DNA of 64,000 nucleotides from Pseudomonas sp. Marseille-Q3773 (lineage in GTDB: Bacteria > Pseudomonadota > Gammaproteobacteria > Pseudomonadales > Pseudomonadaceae): the NCBI RefSeq assembly GCF_916618955.1, contig NZ_OU745390.1, positions 124,001-188,000 on the forward strand. Direction: 5' to 3'. The first letter of the stretch is position 1; each line of letters begins with the position of its first letter. Position numbers and translations under genes: made by a program. This document shows, in pieces, positions 13,421 through 20,747 of this stretch. The notes under the pieces are model-generated. The model was not told where the DNA came from. It saw only the letters and a program-made list of their open reading frames with translations, and searched no databases.

Positions 13421-13532
13421 TCAGGGCCTTACAGCGGGTAATCTGGTTGGCGTTTGTGAAACCGGCAATGGTACAGGCTTTTTCGAGCAGATGCAGGCGC
13501 GGTGCTGCAGGCATCAGCGCGCTGCCTGTGCG

Positions 13533-13561
13533 TTGCATTTCCTCGCGCATGCCTGCATTAT
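13533..13561 (+). promoter_or_regulatory. Candidate promoter of the tailocin repressor, with overlapping TGCAT dyad
   Basis: TTGCAT (13533-13538), a 17-base spacer and CATTAT (13556-13561) fit a sigma-70 promoter. The -10 lies within the perfect palindrome TGCATTATGCA (13554-13564). The predicted RNA start, seven to eight bases after the -10, falls on the ATG at 13569, suggesting a leaderless mRNA as for lambda cI from PRM. No Shine-Dalgarno sequence is visible before either possible ATG. Confidence 0.5.
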
Positions 13562-13568
13562 GCACGCT

Positions 13569-14306
13569 ATGCAAAAACGCAACGTAGCCTCCGTACTCAG
13601 AGAACTGCTCGACCGCCACGGCCTGTCCCCGACGGAGCTGTACCGGCGCACGGGTGTTCCTCAATCCACCTTGTCGCGGATTCTCGGCGGCAAGATCGTC
13701 GACCCGTCCGACAAACATGTGTCGAAGATCGCCGAATACTTCGGCGTGAGCACCGAGCAGCTGCGTGGCCGCGCCGCGCTTGGCGAGTCTCGCGAGGCCG
13801 CGCTGCCGGCGCACGGTCATGCCGGCCTCAGCGACATCAGCCTGTGGGACGATGAAACCCCCGTCGAGGATGACGAGGTGTCGGTACCTTTCCTTCGCGA
13901 GGTCGAATTGGCAGCAGGATCAGGAAGATTCGTCATTGAAGAAAGCGAGCACGCGCGCCTGCGCTTCGGCAAGCGCAGCCTGCGTCACAACGGTGTGCAG
14001 TTCGACCAGGCCAAGTGCGTCACCGTGCGCGGCAACAGCATGTTGCCGGTACTGCGTGACGGCGCGACGGTCGGGGTGAATACCGGCAAGTGCTCGATCG
14101 GCGACATCATCGATGGCGACCTCTATGCAATCAATCACAACGGCCAGTTGCGGGTGAAGCAGGTCTATCGCCTGCCTACCGGTATCCGCCTGCGCAGTTT
14201 CAACCGCGACGAACACCCGGACGAGGACTACAGCTTCCAGCAGATGCAGGACGAGCAGATCAGCTTGCTCGGGCATGTATTCTGGTGGGGCATGTACGCT
14301 CGCTGA
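13569..14306 (+). CDS. prtR: LexA-like tailocin repressor (PrtR/CI type, S24 peptidase)
   Basis: Represses the tailocin genes until activated RecA triggers self-cleavage. 245 residues: a Cro/CI helix-turn-helix (about 10-60, TGVPQSTLSRILGG as the recognition region) and an S24 autoprotease domain. The cleavage pair is A116-G117 in VELAAGSGR; the catalytic dyad is S157 (VRGNSML) and K197 (LRVKQVYR), about 40 residues apart as in LexA. Starts at 13569 (chosen from the promoter) or 13560 are possible. It is encoded in the same direction as the structural genes and followed by a strong terminator. No PrtN-like activator gene is present nearby. The symbol follows the P. aeruginosa pyocin regulator; orthology is inferred. 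Confidence 0.88.
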   Translation: MQKRNVASVLRELLDRHGLSPTELYRRTGVPQSTLSRILGGKIVDPSDKHVSKIAEYFGVSTEQLRGRAALGESREAALPAHGHAGLSDISLWDDETPVEDDEVSVPFLREVELAAGSGRFVIEESEHARLRFGKRSLRHNGVQFDQAKCVTVRGNSMLPVLRDGATVGVNTGKCSIGDIIDGDLYAINHNGQLRVKQVYRLPTGIRLRSFNRDEHPDEDYSFQQMQDEQISLLGHVFWWGMYAR

Positions 14307-14321
14307 CAACCCGGCTTTGTC

Positions 14322-14348
14322 AAAACCCGCTTCGGCGGGTTTTTTTTC
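14322..14348 (+). terminator. Repressor gene terminator
   Basis: AAAACCCGC-TTCG-GCGGGTTTT with a UUCG-type loop and a long T-run, 16 bases after the repressor stop. It isolates the repressor from the downstream late promoter. Confidence 0.93.
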
Positions 14349-14409
14349 GCCTTTGGAAAACTCCTACAAGCCAGGGCGTGCATGGCCTGCATGCATTTTC
14401 GCAAAAACC

Positions 14410-14464
14410 TACGCATAGAAATTTTCGGAAATGCATTGACTGCATATGCGTAAATGCATAGCCT
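14410..14464 (+). promoter_or_regulatory. Tailocin late promoter with clustered TGCAT operators
   Basis: TTGACT (14436-14441), a 17-base spacer and TAGCCT (14459-14464) make a promoter with a strong -35 and weak -10. The region is crowded with half-sites: TACGCATA (14410-14417) and TATGCGTA (14445-14452) are perfect inverted 8-mers, ATGCA/TGCAT flank the -35, and TGCAT...ATGCA overlaps the spacer. The same TGCAT/ATGCA half-site forms the palindrome at the repressor promoter, so this is probably the repressor operator. The weak -10 would also suit an activator, but none is encoded here. Confidence 0.6.
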
Positions 14465-14782
14465 GTGTCTCAAGCCGGATGGAAACCGGTTGTTACACAG
14501 GCAGCGATGGACAGGCCTCAACTGTCCAGAGGGTTGGCAACTGGCCCGGGTGTGCAGCGTAAAGCACCACGATCAGTTATCCGGCGGGCAGGTGGCCGCG
14601 GTCGGAGTCATCAATCAGCAGCGGAACCGCACGGCGTCACCAGTCGTGGCCGGCGGTTCGCCAACGCATTACTGAAAAGCCTGGCGAGCCGGGCTTTTTG
14701 GAATGTCGAGGTATTCAAGGCAAAGCATCCATAACCGACCTGTTGGCCTGCGCCAACAGGCATTTACACAGGAGACAGGACA
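14465..14782 (+). other. Structured, apparently untranslated leader of the tailocin operon
   Basis: About 310 bases separate the predicted late promoter from the holin start with no convincing gene. It contains a perfect 7-bp hairpin TGGACAG...CTGTCCA (14508-14528), a terminator-like hairpin with T5 (14675-14699) and a perfect 9-bp hairpin CCTGTTGGC-CTGC-GCCAACAGG (14739-14760) just before the holin Shine-Dalgarno sequence. Two short overlapping open frames lack recognisable domains or good ribosome-binding sites. Confidence 0.55.
14675..14699 (+). terminator. Terminator-like hairpin between late promoter and holin
   Basis: AAAAGCC(T)GG and CC(G)GGCTTTT form a stem with a T5 tail, about 205 bases after the predicted RNA start. 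Unless transcription begins downstream, RNA polymerase must pass it to express the tailocin. Confidence 0.65.
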
Positions 14783-15121
14783 GTGACGAACGAGCAACAG
14801 GCGTTACTCGAGATGCCGCTCTGGCTGGTAATCGTCCTGGCATTGCTGGGCGGTCTGAGCGGCGAGATGTGGCGGGCCGACAAGGCCGGCGCCACGGGGT
14901 GGTCGCTGCTGCGACGTCTGGCGTTGCGCTCCGGGGCCTGCATGGCCTGCGGTGTGTCGACGGTGATGCTGTTGTATGCCGGCGGCCTGTCGATCTGGGC
15001 GGCCAGTGCATTGGGCTGCATGACAGCGGTAGGCGGCGCAGATGTTGCCATGCGGCTTTATGAACGCTGGGCGACCCGGCGTCTGGGCCTGCGCGACAGC
15101 ACGCAGCGCGACGAGCGTTAA
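14783..15121 (+). CDS. Tailocin holin
   Basis: Small inner-membrane protein expected to form the lesion that releases the endolysin. 112 residues from a GTG start with AGGAG eight bases upstream. Hydrophobic segments lie at about residues 12-28 (LWLVIVLALLGGLSG), 47-63 and 67-80, with a charged, Arg-rich tail (about 92-112), typical of three-span holins. It is the first gene of the late operon, while the endolysin and spanins are the last, 12 kb away, so the lysis cassette is split. Confidence 0.78.
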   Translation: MTNEQQALLEMPLWLVIVLALLGGLSGEMWRADKAGATGWSLLRRLALRSGACMACGVSTVMLLYAGGLSIWAASALGCMTAVGGADVAMRLYERWATRRLGLRDSTQRDER

Positions 15122-15133
15122 GGAGGATTACGC

Positions 15134-15631
15134 ATGAGCGAACTGGCCACTTTACATGGCGCAGTGACGGCAACCATCCGTGGTGCAATGCCGGAGTTGG
15201 CATCGGTAGATGCCTATACCGCCGTAGGAAATGTTCCAGAGCGGCCTTCGCTGCGCCACGGCATCGTCCGCATGACGGCCGATGCGGCACCGCGGGATGG
15301 CCGCTCGGTGTTGATTGCCACCTTCGAGGCGGATATCACCGCTGACAGCGCCAATCCGGAGGCGCGGCTTCAGGGCAGCCTGCTGGCCGCCCAGCTGATG
15401 GACCTGCTGCGCCAGCAGCATTGGGCGCTGGATTTCGTCGAAGCCAGCCGCAATGTGCAGGCGCAGTTTCTGGGCAACGCCTGGACCGTGCGCTGGGACC
15501 AGCCGGTGCTGCTCGGCGAGCCACGCTGGAACTGGCCGGACCAGCCGCCCGGCAGCCTGGTCCTGGGCTTCGCCCCGGATATCGGCCAGGGTAACGAAGC
15601 GCATTATGTCGCCCCGGAGGATCTGGCATGA
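15134..15631 (+). CDS. Conserved tailocin protein of unknown function, upstream of baseplate V
   Basis: 165 residues without transmembrane segments. AGGAGG-type sequence precedes the ATG. The position directly before gpV matches the conserved hypothetical gene of R-type pyocin clusters, where a tail-completion or baseplate role is likely. The repeated structural words (LQGSLLAAQLMDLL, WTVRWDQPVLLGEPRW) give no enzymatic motif. The last codons overlap the start of the V gene by four bases (ATGA, 15628-15631), implying coupled translation. Confidence 0.7.
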   Translation: MSELATLHGAVTATIRGAMPELASVDAYTAVGNVPERPSLRHGIVRMTADAAPRDGRSVLIATFEADITADSANPEARLQGSLLAAQLMDLLRQQHWALDFVEASRNVQAQFLGNAWTVRWDQPVLLGEPRWNWPDQPPGSLVLGFAPDIGQGNEAHYVAPEDLA

Positions 15632-16188
15632 GCTACGTCAGCGCTATGCATGACCGTATGCTGGCGTGCATGGTCATTCCCTGCCGGGTGGTTGCGCTGG
15701 ACCTTGCCGCCGCCCGGGTCCGGGTGTCCGACGGCAGCGGCTGGACCAGCGCCTGGCTGCGCTGGCACGCCCAGGCGGCCGGCCAGGCCAGGCACTGGCG
15801 GGCGCCCAGCCTGGGCGAGCAGGGCGTGCTGCTGAGCCCCAGCGGCGAGCCAGCCCTGGGCACCTTCCTGCCCGGCCTGTATGGCGATGCCGGTGGCGCA
15901 GCGGACAACCGCGGGCACACCGAGGTCTGGCGTTTCGCCGATGGCGGCTCGATCAGCTACGACTGGCAGGCCAGCCACTACGACATCCAACTACCGGCTG
16001 GCAGCGCGACCATCAAGGTCGGCGCCGCCACGGTGCGGGTAAATGACGGCCAGATCAGCCTGCAGGCTGCCGCGATCAAGCTCTCCGGCAACGTCACGGT
16101 CGATGGCCCGCTGCAGGTCAGCGGCGATATCAATGGCGGCGGGCGGATCATCGACACCGCCGGCAACACGGCCAACCACAAACACTGA
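15628..16188 (+). CDS. Baseplate assembly protein V / central spike
   Basis: Forms the trimeric membrane-piercing spike at the end of the tube. 186 residues: an N-terminal OB-like domain (about 15-90, GEQGVLLSPSGEP), then a beta-helical stretch with repeated short strands (about 115-180) and a C-terminal His-Lys-His that fits the metal-binding HxH at the tip of P2 gpV-type spikes. Overlaps its upstream neighbour by ATGA. A terminator-like hairpin follows its stop. Confidence 0.9.
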   Translation: MSYVSAMHDRMLACMVIPCRVVALDLAAARVRVSDGSGWTSAWLRWHAQAAGQARHWRAPSLGEQGVLLSPSGEPALGTFLPGLYGDAGGAADNRGHTEVWRFADGGSISYDWQASHYDIQLPAGSATIKVGAATVRVNDGQISLQAAAIKLSGNVTVDGPLQVSGDINGGGRIIDTAGNTANHKH

Positions 16189-16192
16189 ATCG

Positions 16193-16214
16193 AGCCCGCC
16201 CATGCGGGCTTTTT
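16193..16214 (+). terminator. Intra-operon terminator-like hairpin after baseplate V
   Basis: AGCCCGC-CCAT-GCGGGCT followed by TTTTC, between two baseplate genes that must be expressed together. Confidence 0.65.
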
Positions 16215-16231
16215 CATACCAGGAGAATGCC

Positions 16232-16264
16232 ATGCATAGCCATGAACAGGGCGGTGCACCATGA
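16232..16264 (+). CDS. Ten-residue leader peptide overlapping the baseplate W start
   Basis: An ATG preceded by AGGAG (16221-16225, six bases upstream) opens a frame of only ten codons (MHSHEQGGAP) whose TGA overlaps the W-gene ATG as ATGA (16261-16264). The W start itself has no independent Shine-Dalgarno sequence, so this mini-ORF probably exists to deliver ribosomes to W by re-initiation. Too short to show conservation here. Confidence 0.45.
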   Translation: MHSHEQGGAP

Positions 16265-16587
16265 TCGGCATGGACCGCCGTACCGGCCAGCCACTGGCCG
16301 GCCTCGATCATCTGCGCCAGTCCATCGAAGATATCCTCGGCACACCGCTGGGCAGCCGGCGCATGCGCCCGGATTACGGCAGCCAGCTGCGGCGTTTCGT
16401 CGACCTGCCGGTCAACGAGGGCTGGAAGAGCGCCGTGCAGGCCGAAGTAGCGCGCGCGCTGGGCCGCTGGGAGCCGCGCCTGCAGCTACAGCGGGTCAAG
16501 GTCGTCGCGGTGCTCGACGGTCAGGTCAGCCTGGCGCTCAGTGGCCGCTACCTGGGTGACGAAGCGCTGCTGGAGATCAGCGTATGA
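16261..16587 (+). CDS. Baseplate protein W (gp25-like)
   Basis: Lysozyme-like gp25/W wedge protein that anchors the sheath to the baseplate. 108 residues; signatures are the early HLRQSIEDILGTPLGSR and MRPDYGSQL and a C-terminal beta region ending in LLEISV. It starts inside the stop of a ten-codon leader ORF, and its own stop overlaps the J gene by ATGA, so it lies in a translationally coupled chain W-J. Confidence 0.93.
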   Translation: MIGMDRRTGQPLAGLDHLRQSIEDILGTPLGSRRMRPDYGSQLRRFVDLPVNEGWKSAVQAEVARALGRWEPRLQLQRVKVVAVLDGQVSLALSGRYLGDEALLEISV

Positions 16588-17465
16588 GCCAGGTCGACCT
16601 GTCGAAACTGCCAGCGCCGCAGCTACTGGAGGACCTCGATTACGAAGCCCTTTACCAGGCCGATCTGGCCACCTTCCGGGATTACCTGGGCGAAGCCTGG
16701 ACCGCCAATCTGGAAAGCGACCCGGTCACCAAGCTGCTCGAGGTCGGCGCCTACCGCAAGCTGCTCAACCGGGCGCGTATCAACGATGCCGCCAAGGCGT
16801 TGCTGCTGGCCTATGCCCAGGGCACTGACCTTGACCAGCTGGCGGCCAATGTCGGCCTGCAGCGCCTGGTGATCCAGGCCGAGGACCTGGCCAGCGTCCC
16901 GCCGGTCGAGGCGTTGCTGGAAGCGGACGATGCCCTGCGCGAGCGGGTGCAACTGGTTTATGAAGGCCTGACCACGGCCGGCCCGCGCAACAGCTACATC
17001 CTGCACGCCCGCAACGCTTCGGGGCAGGTGGCTGACGCCACCGCCGAAAGCCCGTCGCCAGCAGTGGTGGATGTAACCGTGCTGAGCCTGGAAGGCGACG
17101 GCGAAGCGAGTGCCGAACTGCTGGCGCAGGTAGCGGCCTACCTCAACGACGACGATATCCGCCCGGTTGCCGACCGGGTCAACGTACGCAGCGCCGAAGT
17201 GCTGCCTTACCGCATCGATGCCGTGCTGCATCTGGCCGACAGCGGCCCCGAGTACGAAGCGATACTGGCCGAGTGCCAACGCCGCCTGCAGGCCTGGATC
17301 AACCCCCGCCGACGCCTGGGGGTGGAAGTGGCACGCTCTGGCATCGATGCGCAACTGCACATCATGGGGGTCAGCCGGGTCGAGTTGAATGGCTGGGCCG
17401 ACATTCGCCCGAGCAAGGCGCAGGCGGCCTGGTGCAGCGGCTTCAGCCTGAAACGGGGGAGCTGA
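16584..17465 (+). CDS. Baseplate assembly protein J
   Basis: Baseplate wedge component of the P2 gpJ / Mu gp47 family. 293 residues; DLDYEALYQADLATFRDYLGE near the N-terminus, AAKALLLAYAQGTDLDQLAANVGLQRL (about 70-95) and VLSLEGDGEASAELLAQV (about 170-190) are typical. Starts in the W stop codon (ATGA) and is followed one base later by gene I. Confidence 0.94.
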   Translation: MSQVDLSKLPAPQLLEDLDYEALYQADLATFRDYLGEAWTANLESDPVTKLLEVGAYRKLLNRARINDAAKALLLAYAQGTDLDQLAANVGLQRLVIQAEDLASVPPVEALLEADDALRERVQLVYEGLTTAGPRNSYILHARNASGQVADATAESPSPAVVDVTVLSLEGDGEASAELLAQVAAYLNDDDIRPVADRVNVRSAEVLPYRIDAVLHLADSGPEYEAILAECQRRLQAWINPRRRLGVEVARSGIDAQLHIMGVSRVELNGWADIRPSKAQAAWCSGFSLKRGS

Positions 17466-17466
17466 C

Positions 17467-18075
17467 ATGCACAGCCTGTTGCCGCTCAACCGCACCGCGC
17501 TGGAGCGGGCCATCGAAGTGGCTGCCGACGAGGACCTCAAGGTCAGCCTGCGCCAACTCTACAACCCCGAGACCTGCCCGGCGCATCTTCTGTACCAACT
17601 GGCCTGGGCCTGGTCGGTGGACCGCTGGGAGGACAGCTGGAGCGATGAAATCAAACGCTCGGTGATCCGCTCGGCATTCTTCGTCCATGCCCACAAAGGC
17701 ACCTTGGGTGCACTGCGGCGGGTAGTGGAGCCGTTCGGTTACCTGATCGAGGTGGAGGAATGGTGGCAGACCACACCGCCGGCCCCGGCGGGCACTTTCG
17801 CGCTGAAGATCGGCGTATCCGATTCCGGCATCAGCGAAAGCACCTACCAGGAACTGACTGCGCTGATCGACGACGCCCGCCCGGTCAGCCGCCACCTGAC
17901 CGGCCTGGTGATCAGCCTCGAAAGCCGTGGCGCCCTTCATTTCGGCTGCGCGATCCAGGACGGCGACGAACTGGACATCTATCCGCTGACGCCCCGTGAC
18001 ATCGAGGTCATTGGCGTGGTGGGGCGTGGCGGCCGTGAACACACAATCGATACCTTGGACATTGCACATGGTTGA
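17467..18075 (+). CDS. Tail protein I (baseplate)
   Basis: P2 gpI-type baseplate protein that links wedge and fibre. 202 residues; the N-terminal SLLPLNRTALERAIE and the conserved Trp-rich WAWSVDRWEDSWSD with GALRRVVEPFGYLIEVEEWW are family signatures. The 3' end overlaps the first eight bases of the fibre gene, so the last protein of the baseplate module is coupled to the fibre. Confidence 0.93.
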   Translation: MHSLLPLNRTALERAIEVAADEDLKVSLRQLYNPETCPAHLLYQLAWAWSVDRWEDSWSDEIKRSVIRSAFFVHAHKGTLGALRRVVEPFGYLIEVEEWWQTTPPAPAGTFALKIGVSDSGISESTYQELTALIDDARPVSRHLTGLVISLESRGALHFGCAIQDGDELDIYPLTPRDIEVIGVVGRGGREHTIDTLDIAHG

Positions 18076-20209
18076 CCAGACTTCTCAGTTCTACGCCATC
18101 CTCACCAACGTGGGCGCGGCGAAACAGGCCAATGCCGATGCCTTGGGCATTGCCTGGAAAATCACCCAGATGGGTGTCGGCGACGCCAACGGCACCGACC
18201 CTACCCCGAATGCCACCCAGACCCGCCTTATCAACGAATGGCGCCGCGCGCCGTTGAACCAGCTGAAGGTGGATGACAAGAACAGCGCGATCATCATTGC
18301 CGAACAGGTCATCCCGGCCGACGTCGGCGGCAAGTGGATTCGCGAGATCGCGCTATACGATGCCGATGGCGACATGGTTGCCGTGGCCAATTGCGCACCC
18401 ACCTACAAGCCGCTGCTGAGCCAGGGTTCGGGACGGACCCAGGTGGTGCGGATGAACCTGGTGGTCAGCAGCGCCAGCAATGTGCAGCTGAAGATCGACC
18501 CGGCGGTGGTGCTGGCGACTCGGGAGTGGGTTACCGAGGAATTGGCCAGGCAGGATTTCAAGCATTCGGTGCTCGCGGCGACTACGGCGAACATTGCCTT
18601 GGCCGGGTTGCAGACGGTTGATGGCGTGGCGCTTGCTGCCGGGGCGCGAGTGTTGGTGAAGAACCAGACCGCTGCAAAGGACAATGGCCTGTATCTGGTG
18701 GCCGGCGGCGCCTGGACCCGCTGTTCCGATGCGGACAGTAGCGCCAAGGTAACCCCTGGCATGCTGGTGCTGGTCGAGCGCGGTACGGTCAACGGTGACA
18801 GTGCGTGGCAGCTGGTGACCGATGCGCCAATTACCCTGGGGGTGACTGCCCTGGCGTACGAAATGGCGTTCGGGCGCAGCGGCGTGGCCGCTGGCACATA
18901 CCGCAGCGTCACGGTCGATGCCTATGGCCGGGTGACTGCTGCGACCAACCCGACGACGGTGGCGAGCTATGGCCTGACCGATGTCTACACCAAGACTCAG
19001 ATCGACACGGCTCTGGCGCTCAAGGCGAACTTGGCCAGCCCAGCATTAACGGGGGTTCCGACGGCGCCGACAGCGGCGATCGGGACCAACACCGCTCAGC
19101 TGGCCAATACGGCATTTGTGCAAGCCGCCCTTGCTGCGGCCGGCCCGACGTTCAGCAACACCGATGAAGTTACCGACTGGGACAGCATTCTGGCGGCGGG
19201 CTGGTATCCGAAAATTCTGTCACGTGTCGTGCCGAACAGCCCAGGTACGGAAGTTTCTTACTGGTACTGCCTTACCCTGGCCTACGCCGGCGGCAGCATT
19301 ACCCAGGTGGCCTACCCGTATGCGTCTGGGACATTGGTCAGCGGCATTAAAACCCGTAGCCTTTATCAGAATGTCTGGACGCCCTGGGTTACGACTTACA
19401 CCAATGCGAACGTATCGGCGTCCATCAAGGGCCTGTTGGAGGCCGCCACGGCACCTGCCGCGTTGCTGGCCATCGGCGCTGCGCCTTTAGCAAGTCCGGT
19501 GTTCACTGGCGCTCCGGCGGCCCCTACACCGGCTCAGTTCGACGCAACGACGAAGATTGCAACTACTGAGTTTGTCCAACGGGCAATCGGCGGCTTCCAG
19601 AATGGCTATGCCTACACCACGGCGGGCCAAACTATTCCCCCTTCGCGGGTCAACTGTCTTATCAACTTGAATACGGCAGCGTCTAACATCACGCTCCCGC
19701 TGCTTTCGAGTGTGCCAATTGGCTCATGCGTCTATATTCGAGCGAGTAACCTTGCCACGATCAAGGCTCAAGGGGCCGACGTAATCTATGTAAGTACCGC
19801 TAAAACTGCAGAATCTTCTGTAGACGTTGGAGGCAACAGTAATATTACCCTGATTTCTGCAGGCGGCATCTGGTTTATCGCGGGTAACGCTTCGCTAACT
19901 CAAGACACCACGCTGTTTGGGTTCCTCAAGGGCAGCAATGGCTACATGAAGCATCCGAGCGGCATCGTTGTCCAGTGGTGCAATGGTCAAATTGCTGCGA
20001 ACCAAAGTTCTGCCCGAATTACGTTGCCCGAGGCATTCAGCACCAGTCTGGTGGCCTATTCCTTGGGCACGGCCAACGCTGGGCATTGGGTAACCGGGCA
20101 GAACGCAAGTCCGAGCGGGATAGACATTATTCCCCGCACAGTCAGCGCGGGGAACATCATCATTCCAACGGGCATCGTTGGATACACCGCTATGTTTATT
20201 GGGTACTGA
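18068..20209 (+). CDS. Tailocin tail fibre (receptor-binding protein)
   Basis: Trimeric fibre that sets the killing spectrum. 713 residues from the ATG at 18068 (start fixed by the conserved MVDQTSQFYAILTNVGAAK; the longer frame overlaps gene I). Residues 1-160 are the conserved baseplate-attachment domain; the middle has a module with VDGVALAAGARVLVKNQT and two copies of a 30-residue motif (ALTGVPTAPT...ANTAFVQ and VFTGAPAAPT...ATTEFVQ) typical of fibre shafts; the last 200 residues, with PSGIVVQW, form the tip. The 3' third is visibly richer in A+T and rare codons than the flanking genes, consistent with exchange of the tip domain. Confidence 0.93.
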   Translation: MVDQTSQFYAILTNVGAAKQANADALGIAWKITQMGVGDANGTDPTPNATQTRLINEWRRAPLNQLKVDDKNSAIIIAEQVIPADVGGKWIREIALYDADGDMVAVANCAPTYKPLLSQGSGRTQVVRMNLVVSSASNVQLKIDPAVVLATREWVTEELARQDFKHSVLAATTANIALAGLQTVDGVALAAGARVLVKNQTAAKDNGLYLVAGGAWTRCSDADSSAKVTPGMLVLVERGTVNGDSAWQLVTDAPITLGVTALAYEMAFGRSGVAAGTYRSVTVDAYGRVTAATNPTTVASYGLTDVYTKTQIDTALALKANLASPALTGVPTAPTAAIGTNTAQLANTAFVQAALAAAGPTFSNTDEVTDWDSILAAGWYPKILSRVVPNSPGTEVSYWYCLTLAYAGGSITQVAYPYASGTLVSGIKTRSLYQNVWTPWVTTYTNANVSASIKGLLEAATAPAALLAIGAAPLASPVFTGAPAAPTPAQFDATTKIATTEFVQRAIGGFQNGYAYTTAGQTIPPSRVNCLINLNTAASNITLPLLSSVPIGSCVYIRASNLATIKAQGADVIYVSTAKTAESSVDVGGNSNITLISAGGIWFIAGNASLTQDTTLFGFLKGSNGYMKHPSGIVVQWCNGQIAANQSSARITLPEAFSTSLVAYSLGTANAGHWVTGQNASPSGIDIIPRTVSAGNIIIPTGIVGYTAMFIGY

Positions 20210-20212
20210 GTT

Positions 20213-20653
20213 ATGGAAATTCAGGTTTTCGCTTGCAAGTCTACGCGGGGCTTTTACAGCAGCGCGGAAAATTCAAATATTCCGAGTGATGCCATCGAGA
20301 TATCGGCGGAACTCAAAAGTGAACTGCTCAAGGGTGAGCGTTCTGGGCGTGTGATCGCCTGGGGCGATGACGGTGTTCCGTTCCTGATCGACCCGCCGCC
20401 GCCGAGCCCTGATGAGCTGGCGACGATTGAGCGCCGCTGGCGTGATGAGCGGTTGCTGGCTACCGATGGCATGGTGACTCGTCACCGTGACGAACGCGAT
20501 ATCGGCGCGCCTACTACCCTGGACGGTGAGCAATTTTCGAAGCTTCTTGAGTATCGGCAAAGCCTGCGCAATTGGCCCCAGGCTGATGCGTTTCCCACCT
20601 TTACGCAGAGCCGCCCGTCGGCACCCGACTGGCTCGTCCAGTTTACCCAATAA
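20213..20653 (+). CDS. Tail fibre assembly chaperone
   Basis: 146-residue protein directly after the fibre gene (3-base gap). The N-terminal half is specific (FACKSTRGFYSSAEN), the C-terminal half has the widespread phage chaperone pattern RWRDERLLATDGMVTRHRDE followed by LEYRQSLRNWPQ. Such proteins help fibres trimerise and usually co-evolve with the fibre tip. A double terminator-like structure follows. Confidence 0.88.
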   Translation: MEIQVFACKSTRGFYSSAENSNIPSDAIEISAELKSELLKGERSGRVIAWGDDGVPFLIDPPPPSPDELATIERRWRDERLLATDGMVTRHRDERDIGAPTTLDGEQFSKLLEYRQSLRNWPQADAFPTFTQSRPSAPDWLVQFTQ

Positions 20654-20682
20654 CGCCCCGCACCGCCGGGGCGTTTTCTTTT
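20652..20682 (+). terminator. First terminator after the fibre cassette
   Basis: AACGCCCCG and CGGGGCGTT close a 6-base loop, followed by TTTTCTTTT. It directly overlaps the chaperone stop codon. Confidence 0.8.
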
Positions 20683-20697
20683 CTGGCAACACCCTTC

Positions 20698-20722
20698 AGG
20701 CCCTGCACCCGCAGGGCCTTTT
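20698..20722 (+). terminator. Second terminator-like hairpin before the sheath
   Basis: AGGCCCTGC-ACCC-GCAGGGCCT followed by TTTTC, 15 bases after the first terminator and 26 before the sheath start. Confidence 0.7.
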
Positions 20723-20747
20723 CATATCTGAACCGGAGTAAACCTAC

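Noticed and set aside
10886..13441. 851-codon open frame opposite mutS
   Set aside because: Exact antisense shadow of a fully conserved mutS; low-complexity Gln/His/Val composition typical of GC-rich reverse frames.
14465..14734. Open frame of 89 codons between late promoter and holin
   Set aside because: No ribosome-binding site, no recognisable domain, and it runs through a terminator-like hairpin; an overlapping frame (14454-14675) is equally open. More likely structured leader RNA.
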